From Bolinopsis microptera (Eukaryota > Ctenophora > Tentaculata > Lobata > Bolinopsidae): DNA of 64,000 bases. The stretch is from contig NC_087076.1 in the NCBI RefSeq assembly GCF_026151205.1, positions 8,842,902 to 8,906,901 on the forward strand, written 5' to 3'. The position numbers were made by a program, and so were the translations under genes. The notes under the pieces were generated by a model that was not told the DNA's origin, made no database searches, and saw nothing but the letters and a program-made list of their open reading frames with translations. Numbering within the stretch: the stretch's first letter is position 1; each line of letters opens with the position of its first letter. Below, one piece after another: positions 1-12,519 of the stretch.

Positions 1-132
1 TGTGGGCGAGCTCAGTAATTTAGGTCCGATAAGGTACATTTTTATTTTAAAGCTTCCAAATCTCTTGTGCAAGAAATGAAGTAAACAAGTTTCTACTGTA
101 ACATTGAACTCCAATCATGTTGAACTTAACAG

Positions 133-691
133 GTCGAGTAGTCCAATACGACAGAACCAGATCTCACCGACCCCTGGAGGAGGACACAGTCCAATTAGTC
201 CGCTCAACCTGAGTCTACTCTCAAACGGCTCGTTTCTTGGCTCCAAGTAAGACAAAGATATATATATATATATATATAATATATATTATATATGCACAAT
301 AGCTTTCCACCGGCCATTTTGGGTGTAAAAATATGACAAAGTATTCGATATACAATGCAAAGACCAAATCTTTGACTGTAGAACCTGACGCAACTCCACA
401 GTGTACGTTCAATGTTGCTCAGGATCTTTAAATTATTAAAAACCACCTATTTTTTATAATTCCACCATATTTTGTATTTACAATTTTACCTGCTATTTTA
501 AAAATCCAAACAGGAACCCTTCTTTCAGGTATAACAAATACCCGAGTCCTTCTGTCCTGGAACTGACAGGAAGCTTACAACGATTTAACGCACTCTCGGT
601 ACTAGACAGACAGGCACTTCAGCATCAGAAGGAGAAGTTATCACGGTTCAAGGATATGGACAGACAACTCCTCAACCCTTCTTACTCCTAA
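133..691 (+). CDS. 3' terminal two coding exons of an unrecognised gene
   Basis: Two exons fit together as the 3' end of a + strand gene. Exon A is 133-246, with AG acceptor at 131-132 and GTAAG donor at 247. Exon B is 529-691, with a pyrimidine-rich TTTCAG acceptor at 523-528. Phases agree: exon A ends with two bases of a codon and exon B supplies the third. The joined frame is open to TAA at 689-691. The peptide is first Ser/Pro/Asn-rich and probably disordered. It ends in a more helical segment containing LELTGSLQRF and LDRQALQHQKEKLSRFKDMD, a plausible short coiled coil, and stops at NPSYS. I do not recognise the family. The 5' part lies off the left edge. It converges with the UBE2R gene on the other strand. 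Confidence 0.6.
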
Positions 692-1941
692 GTCCTACTG
701 CATAAAATGAGACATATGTAGCCTCCGTTGTCGCACTTCGAGAGTCATAGATTATTACAGATTACAGAACTCCAGCCCACGGGAGTACTACTACAAGTAG
801 TACCGGCCACGAATTTCGTGTGTGACAGGGAAATATGGTCCGACACCGCGAACTATACTAGGCAGCCCCGGTGGACAATATAATGAACTTATAGTGGACT
901 AGTGTACTACTAGTGTACTACTATAGTGGCGACTAGAAAACGACTTTGTATATCACGCATCTGCGGGTCTAAAACAAGATACTTTTGTGTACATAGCTTG
1001 TTAATCTTTGTGAAGTTAAAAGCAGAAGTCAATGTAATATTCATCACTTTGAGTGCCTTCTGAAGGACGATCGCGATGGTATCAAAAATGTATTTATGTT
1101 ATTATATCTTAACTTGGAGTTAGGACAGAGTGATCGGTTGTATCATAATAAAATCATCCATCAGTGTTTCTATTTTTAACTTTTAATATCGATTTTACCA
1201 CCTGGATTACTTTTGTACAATAACGGGGATTGATAACTTTTTCAAACAAGTTGTGTCTTCATGTAAATAAGCACTCCCTTTACTGCTCACAATTGAAATA
1301 GAGACTTAAGACGCAAAAATTGACACCTTGTTCTTTATTCAAGACCAGAATGATGATAGAATTCAACTGTGTATACTGTAATTAGCGCCAGGATAATGCT
1401 AGAAACAATAATGATGGTTCTCCTAGGACCGAGTCCACAGGTTGATTTAGAAAATTAGGTCTCTATTACAAGGTCAAATATGACAGGAAAGGCGTTGTTC
1501 TGATTTTCAACAGATTTATTTTGATTTATCAAGTGAAAGAATCGTTTTTATTTCACAATGAGATATACGGTCAAATAGATTTTACAGCATATACAATAAA
1601 AAAGAAATATCCCTTAAAAATATAAAAACAATTTTCCGGCTAATAAAATCATCTTTAAATTGGTTCCGTTTACGTTTCTGTCTTCCGTATCAGACGGGAG
1701 TTGGGAGAATTTCAAATTAGCTATTTTTGACATTTGATCCAGAGGAATCTATCATTCTATGGTAAACTGATCGTTAATTCAGTGGTCTTCATTGAGCAGA
1801 CAAAACGTTCACTACTCAAGGCGGAGGACAGTTTCTGTGGTGGATTTACTCTATAGAACTTGAAGGTTGACCCCCTTAAATAACACCGAAATTATTTCCA
1901 CAGAAAAAGCGCAAGACTACAAAACTACAATTGAATCTCTC
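692..1941. other. Convergent 3' region between two genes
   Basis: No coding potential seen. It should hold the 3' UTR of the + strand gene ending at 691 and that of the - strand UBE2R gene ending at 1942. Candidate - strand AATAAA signals (TTTATT on +) lie at 515-520 and 547-552 within the 1501 block, i.e. 1515-1520 and 1547-1552. The two predicted UTRs need not overlap. Confidence 0.4.
1147..1152 (+). terminator. Candidate polyadenylation signal for the gene ending at 691
   Basis: AATAAA about 455 nt after the TAA stop, in AT-rich sequence, is the first good + strand signal after the stop. Assigning it to this gene is an inference. Confidence 0.4.
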
Positions 1942-4900
1942 TCAATCATCATCATACTCCTCCTCATCGGAATAATAACAATCACTGTCGTTATAATCAT
2001 AATCATAATCAGAGTCAAGATTTAGATCGCCCATATTTGGGGCCTCTTCTATTGGTTTAGTTTTGAACGTGTACTCTGCCAGAGTCAACGGTATCGTCAC
2101 TCCATCACCGTCCGCTAAAGTCTTGTTCTTTTCTATCAGATCCCTGAAAATGGCGTGGTTAAAGCTTATGTGCAATAAAATGTTACTTAGATACTCAGTG
2201 CAGAAAATATCGAAACAGATCATCTTAATTTTACATCAGAACAGCAATTTATTCATGACCGGTTAACAGCTTAGTCTGGCAATAGAATCAACCACGGTGG
2301 CGAAGCTCATTATACCATAAAATAGACAGCATTTTCGTTTTGATGCGGTAATGATTATTTTCGTCGACAATAAACCGCCACCATGATCAGTTGTTAAATT
2401 CGGTTTTTGTGACCTTTGAAATGAGAATAGTAAACATCATCTCGAATTGTTTAGCTGCTTAGAGAAACCGATTGTCATGTAAGGGACGAACCGAAGTATG
2501 AACCCGCAATGTGCTGACAAAGGGAGGTTCAAGGTTACCGGTTTGAGCAGGTTCCAAAACGTGGTGTCATCAAAATTCGTCGCGACCGGCAGTTGGTTAG
2601 TCAGCGCGCTCGTAGCGCGCATTTCAAAGTGCTGTCAATACAGAATTTAACTACGAATCTCGACATAAATAAGAGTGCTAACACTGCGCGCGTAAACGAT
2701 TGTAAACAAAACTTCCGGAGAATACCTGCCAAACAAAACAGAGCGCACTGAATGGTTCGGCGGAGTCTCATGATGTATTTGTAAATATTACATCGTTATT
2801 TAAACTATCGATCATGCTAAATGGACTAGATGAGGTACTTGACCGGCGTACTGTCCAAGTCATAGAACGTGACCGAAACTGAGTGCTGAGTAGTTCTCAG
2901 ACCATCTCAAATTTCAGACACCTGGCTTTCTACCAACATTTCCAGGAATGCACTGTTTATTGGTTAATTAAGACCCTTGAGTTGAACGTGGTATCACATC
3001 GTAATCCGTTTTAATATTTTTTTAAGAAATAGCAATTTCAAGTCACGTACTTTGGCAAAAATCCAAGAATATCGACCAATTGTATAGTAAGCCTCCCACT
3101 TTTCCTAAGTGTTAAGATCGCATTACAAATCTTGGCGTGCCAACACAACTCTACCGGAAAACTTAGTAATTAAATGTTACTTTGTGATAATATAAAGTGG
3201 CAAAGAATAGAAACTAACTTTATTCGATCGACGTATGCTGGATCGTTGTTAGTGTTCCATTTCCTGTACATGACAGCGGCGTCAACATTAGCCGGAGAGT
3301 TGATATTTGGTGAGTTTAACATGCTGGCTATACTTATCAACACGGTCCTGAAATATAAATCCGTTATTGAGCTGTTATGTGTATTATTAGTGTAAGGAGT
3401 GAAATGTGTTATATCACAACTGGGTGTAATGTGTAGTGTAATTTGCAGTGTAATGTGTGGTGTAATGTGTAGTGTAATGTGCAGTTTAATGTGCAGTGTA
3501 ATGTGTAGTGTAATGTGTAGTGTAATGTGCAGTGTAATGTGCAGTGTAATGTGCAGTATAATGTGTAGTTTAATGTGTAGTGTAATGTGTAGTGTAATGT
3601 GCAGTGTAATGTGTAGTGTAATGTGTAGTGTAATGTGTAGTTTAATGTGTAGTGTAATGTGTAGTGTAATGTGTAGTGTAATGTGTAGTTCAATGTGTAG
3701 TGTAATGTGCAGTGTAATGTGTAGTGTAATGTGTAGTTTAATGTGTAGTGTAATGTGCAGTTTAATGTGTAGTGTAATGTGTAGTGTAATGTGTAGTTTA
3801 ATGTGTGGTGTAATGTGTAGTGTAATGTGCAGTTTAATGTGCAGTGTAATGTGTAGTGTAATGTGTAGTGTAATGTGCAGTGTAATGTGCAGTGTAATGT
3901 GCAGTGTAATGTGTAGTTTAATGTGTAGTGTAATGTGTAGTGTAATGTGTAGTGTAATGTGTAGTGTAATGTGTAGTGTAATGTGTAGTGTAATGTGTAG
4001 TGTAATGTGTAGTTCAATGTGTAGTGTAATGTGCAGTGTAATGTGTAGTGTAATGTGTAGTTTAATGTGTAGTGTAATGTGCAGTTTAATGTGTAGTGTA
4101 ATGTGTAGTTTAATGTGTAGTGTAATGTGTAGTGTAATGTGCAGTGTAATGTGCAGTGTAATGTGTAGTGTAATGTGTAGTTCAATGTGTAGTGTAATGT
4201 GCAGTGTAATGTGTAGTTTAATGTGTAGTGTAATGTGTAGTGTAATGTGCAGTGTAATGTGCAGTGTAATGTGTAGTGTAATGTGTAGTTCAATGTGTAG
4301 TGTAATAGCTGTTAACGTGTAGTAAGAGGTGAAATGAGAGCTGTGTTCAGTTTTGTTCAGTAGAGTGTAAGGGGTGAAGTGATGTGGTTGCGTTTGTTTG
4401 GATGCCACTTGTCAACTCTTAACAAGGGCTCGGTCACCGCTTTACAAGTCATCACTTTTCTCGCTTAATAATATACAATCACGTTATATGTTATATTTAC
4501 ATGGTACACATCTATATATCAGAACATTATAACGTAATACGGTCACACCCTTACATGTGTGTGTTTGTGTGTAAGTACAGTGACTACTGTTACAACTGTG
4601 CTAAAGCTGACTCAGTGATATAAATCTGTGGAACTTGGTGTAACGAACGTGTTGTGATTTGTTAATGTTGCAATAGCATGCTTCCTGAGCAGCGCTGCTT
4701 TGTACACAAGACACATTGACGCTTTACCATTTTATTTACGGTCTAACGGGATTTACGCTCTCATTTAAAACAGAAGATTCTGATCATCTAATTCGTGGCG
4801 TGATAGATTGGAAGAGAGCAATTTTTCATGATTTCAGCTATTTTTTTGGGATTATTCCAAATTTGTATCGTGGCAAGAGACCAGAGTCTAGGCTTGGTAA

Positions 4901-7900
4901 GGTGTAAAGTTAACTTTTGAAGAGAGTCTCGAATCACATTGAAAGCGATGTAACAGAGCCAATATATTTAATGTTGCCATGGGGTGGTAAGTCCCATTTC
5001 ATTGCAGTTACTTAGTCCGGAGAGATCATAGTTACAGGGTTACTGCCTCTCATTATAATCGTCTTTGTCTTTGTCCCATTATATTTATAAACGTATTACA
5101 AACGAATTATCTGAAATTCACCCCTTCCATGTAGAATTATGTTTCAAAGTTAGATGTCAAATTAGTAAAAACAATCCAATTACCAATACAACAATCCCTG
5201 TACACTCGTGACTCGATCAAATATTTCTTGGCAGACACAGAGCTTGTTTCAAACTGCTTTGTTTTGTTTTATAAGACTGTATCATTGGAGAAGTGGATTT
5301 AAGGTTTTACCACGTTGCTAGAATCAATGTTTAAATATCACGCCGAAATTACAAGATTTTGCAAGAACTTATCGATGATGCCCATATTTGGATATTACAA
5401 ATACCGTCTGATCATAAGATGGCTACTTTTAAAATAACAATTTAATTAAACAACTATGTTAACCTTTACATAGTTGTAATAAATAACTTAGGGCCCCCCT
5501 CCCCCCCCAACTTAATAATAATAACTGGAATGCCGCAGTTTCCGTAGCATAATATACCGCGAGCCATAAGTGGAATAATCTCATATTTTTTAGTAGCGTG
5601 AGCACCTTCGGCAGAAAATCAATTTCATGTTCTAATATTATAAATGTTTCCGCCGCGAATCAAACTCAAGATCATTAAAGAAAAATGGCCGCACGGCGCA
5701 CACGTCGAGATAACTACTTCTGCTGCAGATAACTAACACTATGCTGCTCTTACAGATCTAAGCTTTGATCCTCATGATGGAAAATGAGACATTCTCTCAC
5801 AAGTCGCACAATTTAGCCACGTCACCTTAGTCGCTGTTAGCACTCATCAACATTTGAAACTCATTACAACGACCTCCCCCAGCTCAGCTCAAATATTAAA
5901 TCCTATGTTACACATTCAATCACGTCACACTCATTTACATATTTCATCGCTCCAAACAATGAATTTGCCACCCACATCACATCTTAGAGAAACACGCCCC
6001 CCGAATCTCGCTCGAGAATTTTACAAAGAAGAAAATCAAACAATGGACACCGCTCTGAAGAGCTTCCCCAGAGCTTGTGAAACTTCTCACAGTACGTTTT
6101 TTCTCCTGGCAGCATGCCAGAAATAATCAAACATACGAGATATTACTGACAGTGAGCGATACAAAGGATCTTATATATCATTATCATTGTGATACACTGA
6201 TACGTGTGTGTGTGTGTGAGAGTTACAGTGCTAGCTTTCAACAACAGGCTAAAAGCTATGATGATAAAGACACATGTGTAATTCACTGTCAACGGTCCCA
6301 TTATCACATCTTGTTAACCTATAATCTCTGTTACATTATATGCTAGTTGGACAACTGTTATAAATTGACTAAGAGTATTGACTATAACTATTGAGGTAAC
6401 ATCATATTCCAACATAGCATCTTACGTAATGCTAGCAAACCAGCTGCACTAGATTTTAATAATAACGGAGGCTGTAAGAAGTATTATCATATTTGCAGCA
6501 GTGCGGAGATTATGTACATGTGGTTGTGATGGTGTGTGTGTGTTATTGGCAGGTTACATGGCAACAACACACAATTCAAACTACCACATTTCCACATATT
6601 ATTATGTGTGTAACTGTCATGTTGGTAGAGTCACGCACAGTGTGTCCGGTGTACTGACTACACAGCTGTGTTTACAGTGAAGAGGGTGTGAAGTGTGTTA
6701 ACAACATCCTACACACGCAACCTCTATTAGCAACTCAGTTACTGAGTAAGTGTGCAGAATCTGTGATGTTATCTTATTAGTATCTGAGGTTACTGACATT
6801 TAACCTTCAATACAGCAACCTAAATGATTTGATTTTGTTTCTTTGAAAAATCCAATTTTACGTAGATATCAAAACACCTTAGATCAAAGATATGAGGGCA
6901 GGGACTAGCAACCAGCAACCAGGGTCGTGGGTGGGCATTTTTAATATTATAAGTCAGATTTTTTTGGTAATTACATATGTATACGGGTACCGGCCTTACA
7001 AAATGACAGGCCTCACAAAATGACAGCCCACATAGACCATGCTGTAGCTTAGGTTCCCTATACATTGAACCCTATTCCTTTTACTGTATGAAAGAAAAAG
7101 CATTAATTAACACTTCCCAAGGAATGATAATGACATAGAATCTATATTTCTTACATAAATATGGACGTTTTTGCTGTTCAGTCATTGCCCCGTCAAACTG
7201 TTACCCAGCATGGAGACCAAAGTTTAGAATTTAACCCCAGAAAACCAGGTACTACCATGACTTATGTCAATCAAAGACTACTCTGGTCAAATAAAAAAAC
7301 TGATTTAGTGACTTTGGTAGAAGAAATGACAAAAAAATGACCTAGCCTCACAAAATGACAGTGTTATGCCTCACAAAATGACAGTTTTATTTTATGATAC
7401 AAAGATGGCATATTTATATTGGATGCCCCTTGCCTAATTATTGGTATTCTTAAACCCAGTAAGCTTATGATGAGCCTAAATGTGTTTGTTTGATCATCAA
7501 TTTTGAACAAAATGCCTCACAAAATGACACCGAAAAGCCTTACAAAATGACAATTTTTCAGATTGAATTACTTTCATCATCTAAAATGGATCAGAAACAG
7601 TCAATACAAGAAGGGGTTAAAAATAATCATCATCTGACAGTTAACAATCAAGTAGCATTAAAAAAGTGCAGTTCTGATATCAAAACTTTGATTTCAAACT
7701 CTTTGATTTCAAACTCTGATTTCAAAACTCAACGAAATAAAGCTTCTATTTTGTGAAAGCAGAGAGTAATAGCAACTCCTAAAACATGTTAAACGTTAAC
7801 TAAACACTGAAAAGTGATCTATCCAGTCATTGAAAATATCAAATATAGCCAAATACTGTGTTCAAGTATGAAAACAAAAAATGATTTTTACGCCTCACAA

Positions 7901-10900
7901 AATGACATTTTTAAAATTTTTTCAAAGTATAAAAAATGTTCCTTTTTTAATATATTCTAGTAAAAACAGAACTGGTATAATATAAACAACATATATATCT
8001 AACAGTAAGTCACGTGAAAGAATAATGAAACTTTTTCCCAAATCGGATTTGAAGTGATGCCGTTTTGGGTTGTCATTTTGTAAGGCACTATCTCACGCAA
8101 AATTGCCCAACTTTTTTTAATCATCCTTTTTCCTGTAAAAGCTATTCTAATCTTCAATCTATTATATTTATCTAACTGTCTTAGGTGAAATCAAATTTCT
8201 ATAGGCTGCTGTTAAAAAATTACAGCCGTGACGAAATTGTCATTTTGTAAGGCATGTTTTTTTGGAAGATTTCAAAGATGACAATTTTTATCGCAAAATT
8301 TACGGTTTTTCAATCAAATCAACCCCCGGGAAGAAAAATATACCTGTTGAACTACCTATCTGGATAATAAAACAAGAACAAAACTCATTTTTGTGCATTT
8401 CAGAGCCATCTCCTTTTTCGTGTCATTTTGTAAGGCCGATACCCGTATGTGCCAGTAAATAATATAAATGAATATAAATGAAGAATTATGCCATTAACCC
8501 ATTCTTAGTACCTTTGAGTTGAACCAGGTTGAAATGCGGTTTGATCTCCACAGTAAGACACCCAACTAGTAGCGGCCAGTTTTACAAAGGAGTGGACAGT
8601 AACAAAAATATAATCCATCCGACACTAACTACCGTATTTCCAATCTAGTTCACAAGTCATGTTATAACATGTTCTTCTGGCAACGTGGCACAAGTGTACT
8701 CGAGTGCTAATTCACCGCTGTGCTCTATATTATTGTGTGAACCACGTGTGAAACACGTGGTTATTATACAAAACGTGCCAACTTTTCTGAGAGGTAGCAT
8801 ACAGACGGACATTATCTGGGGTAACCTAGCGTCTGTTCTGCTGTCGATCCAGTGTCCTTACAACAACTTGTTTTGGTTGGAAAATGAGGTGTTTTCACTT
8901 TTGGTTGTACTGGTTTTTGTAATGACCCTAATTAAATTTAGATATTTGGCAGGTATCCTGTAGATGATAAAATAATATTTCCGTTTACCAGTGGGGGTTA
9001 ATTATGTGTAAGAATGTAACGGAGAAACATGATGATGCTTACGATAATATGGAGAGAGATTACGGATGAAGGAACAATATTCAGTATGTACGTGATCAAG
9101 TTAGTTGAACTTGGCTGCAGTCCAATAATTCTTTACTCTCCAATCTCCTCCTCCAGGGGAACAATGAATAAAAAGGTCGAATGATCCATAGTGGGCTGAT
9201 ATATCATTTTAAAACATTGGCACGAGTTCAAGTTGTTAACATACAACTGTGTGTAGTACTAGTGAGGGTGCCAGCCAGGCTAGTGTGTAAAAAGTGAGGC
9301 CAGTGTGCCAGTATTCAGTAACCATTGTTACGTGGCAGCTGCTTCCTTCAGATAACTCTCACCAATATCACAATTCACATCAAGATTCAAGCAGTGTAAA
9401 GTGCAGTTTGGGTAGAAGAATGATCTCTTATTTCTTGACTTATGACTGCTTGACACTATCAGTATCGTATGATTTCATTAATGGGATCATTATGAGCAAA
9501 GTTCAATATAACACCTTAAAAGGTACCTGAACAGTTGAAATATCAAATCCGTGTTGATGGTTCATGTGTCACTGCTAGTGATCCTCAACCCTGGTCAATC
9601 CTGAAAATGAAGTACGCTTGTAAATCGTACTCCATATTTCGGAGATCACTTTTAATCTTACAGTCTCTCGCCAAAGGATTCCGCAGAATTTTATAGTAAG
9701 TAATGCAATACGATTTGAAGGTGTGCGTGTGCTACTACTGTTTTTAAAAGAACTCATTACGCAAGGACAACACCTTTTCATTTAAAAACTCATGACGCAG
9801 CACCCAAAAAGTAATCAACTACTCTTGGAACAGGGGGAACATTTAAGGGGGCAATGAGAATTCCCATTTTTGTAATCGAGCATTTCCTGGTTAAGAGTGC
9901 AATTTTCGGAAAAAATTATTTTGTGGTTGAGACGCTATAAGTTAATTATTTCTTGCGGTATCGGGTTGAAATTTTGCTCGCCGTTTATTCACATCTATGT
10001 CAAGGTGTGTGTAAAATCTTGATATCGTATCTAAAAAGGCTGGTGTGTTATGAATTTTTAAAGTCAAAAAGCTAAAATTGTCCTTTTCAGGCTTATTTTA
10101 ACAAAAAGTCAGTCAGGGAAGATCGGATTATTTGATGCTTGACATCAAATTGTTCTCTGAATTCTGGCGCAGTTTTTGATGCCCTCAAAAATGTTTTTAC
10201 TCATTCACCTTCTGATCTATTGGACCTCAAAGCCAAACAACAAATTTAGGCACATTTTTCGTTTTTAATATTTACTGATTTTTCTAAAATTTTGATAGGA
10301 ATGTGCTAGTGACTTTTTGAAGGGTGCAAAATAACCGCAACTAGCACATTTATATATGAGTTATGAACAACAAAACACCCTAAAATGCTTCCCTTTGAAG
10401 TTATGGGAGAAAATGTGATTTTTTATCTGCAAAGCCAAAAAATCACATTTTCTCCCATAACTTCAAAGGGAAGCATTTTAGAGTGTTTTGTTGTTCATAA
10501 CTTATTTTTTTGTGTGGAAACGGTGCGCTAGAAGGTCACTGAACTGCCTATGAGGTCATTTGGTCTGGACGGCACAAACCACTGTTTTGGGGTATGCCCC
10601 CTTAAGGCCACAGGGGGGGTCCGAGGTCGATTTTGAGATTTTGAGATATGTTGTAGAGCTCGATCTAAATTTACAAATGCTTTTGTCCTTACCGAAAACA
10701 AAGTTTCCTATTTGAAGATATCGCGCGTTGAATTTTGAGGTTTACCTGTAATTCTATTGTAAATGAAAACTTTAAATGAAATCGTGTTCAAAATCTATCT
10801 TCTTTTTCAGTTTATGACTTAGAACCTTGTAACTTGGCAACAGTGTTCTTCAAGGTATTTTGAGTTTTTGTTATGTAACGATTTATGATATCTTGCTCCA

Positions 10901-12488
10901 AAGCTGAGATATGAGGTTAACCATGAGTGCGGGTAACAAAATGTAAAATGGTTAACCTCATAAAAAGAGTTAGGAGCAAAATTACAACAATCGTTACATA
11001 ACAAACTTTTAAATTTATGTCAGGAACATAAGTTCCAAATTTGAGGTGAAATGGATAAAAACTCTAGGAGAAGATAGATTTTGAAGTCAAAAATTCGAGG
11101 TTTTCAGGAGAGGCAAAAAACTGTTTTTTATGTTATGTGATTTTTGAGTATTTTGCCTTTATTTGTATATTTTTCAAAGTTTAAATGCTGAAATAACACA
11201 AAAACAATAAAAACAAAGCTTATCGTAGTTTTCAGTTGTAATGGCATCAATATTTCTGCCCTCCATTATCGATTTATCAAAAAAATGAGGTTAAATGAGA
11301 ATTGGTTAACCTCATTTATTAAAAAAAGTAAAATAGCTACAGACAAATGAGTGGTGGCAAAGTATCCACCACAAAAATATATATTGATTCAAAGCATAAT
11401 GTTTTTTTGCATTTTTTGAAGCCTCGGCCCCCCCCCCCCCCCCCTGTGGCCTTAAAACTTGTCCTTCTGGAACTCAGCCAAAACTTTTAACTACCCATCA
11501 AATCTGTGCCAAGAGAACTAAAATAGCTTATAGTTATACTCTCCAAGAGAAAGGTCGGTAATGAGTAGTTAGTAGTTACACAGCAGTTAAATGGTCCGTA
11601 TTGTTCAATATACTCAAAGTTCACTCAAAGTTCATGGTTGCTCTCTTTCGGTGTGTTTGTGTGCTATATTATTCAGAAACAGAGAGAGGACCAATACACG
11701 TTTGATGAGTCGTGTGATGAAAACAGAACAAAACGTATCACAAATGTTGGCCTCCAGCCCAGAAACTAGACAAATGGGATTAGTTTATGAACTGGAGAAC
11801 TGGAAAGTGTCCAATAAAAATACTTGGAATGGGCCCAGAAGTGAGATTGCACGAGTCCAATTCTCAAGAAATAAAGATGATTTGAAGTTCATTTGATATG
11901 TTAATCAACCATCATGTAATGCTATTATTTGTGGTAGATATAAATGTTCCAGTCACAAGACACAATCCACCACATTATTCAACGGAGCCCAGCCACATCA
12001 TTATAAATACTCTGGACAATGCACCTGTGACTGGCCCAGGGCCAACTCACAGTAGATTGTATAGGCTTGACTTTAACACCAGCCACACGATAAGGGTGTT
12101 ATATAACTGAGTGCCGGGGTCAGCTGCCAGCAACTCAGCTTTGTGTGCTGATATAACATATATATCAGGTGTTACAATGTACATCACTGTGTGCGCTTTA
12201 GTTTCCACATCCTTCACGTCTCAACTTATTACTTGTAGCATATCACTAGTAGTTTTATAACATAATACAGTCAGGTCAGAGAGAGAGAGAGCCAGGAATA
12301 GCGAGGTTGAGAGATATAGCAGTAGATCTAACAGACCGTGTATGATATAAGGTAACTGTAAATATATCTATCTGAGCGTGCTCCCAAAGGTATTCAGGAG
12401 ATGAAATTGTGGGACATTTTCGGCTCTTTTAGTCTTCTAATCAAGTAGATTATAATCAACTGATCAGAATATGGAGCTAGAGACATGT

Positions 12489-12519
<31 letters not shown>

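Noticed and set aside
3399-4408. Long Met-Cys-Ser and Thr-Leu-His repeat proteins on both strands
   Set aside because: They are translations of the 12-bp minisatellite, open in several frames because the unit is a multiple of three. The - strand frame runs into genuine UBE2R exon 5 only by chance phase.
8685-8963. 92-codon open frame with a hydrophobic C-terminus
   Set aside because: Lies in the long UBE2R intron between mobile elements, no family features.
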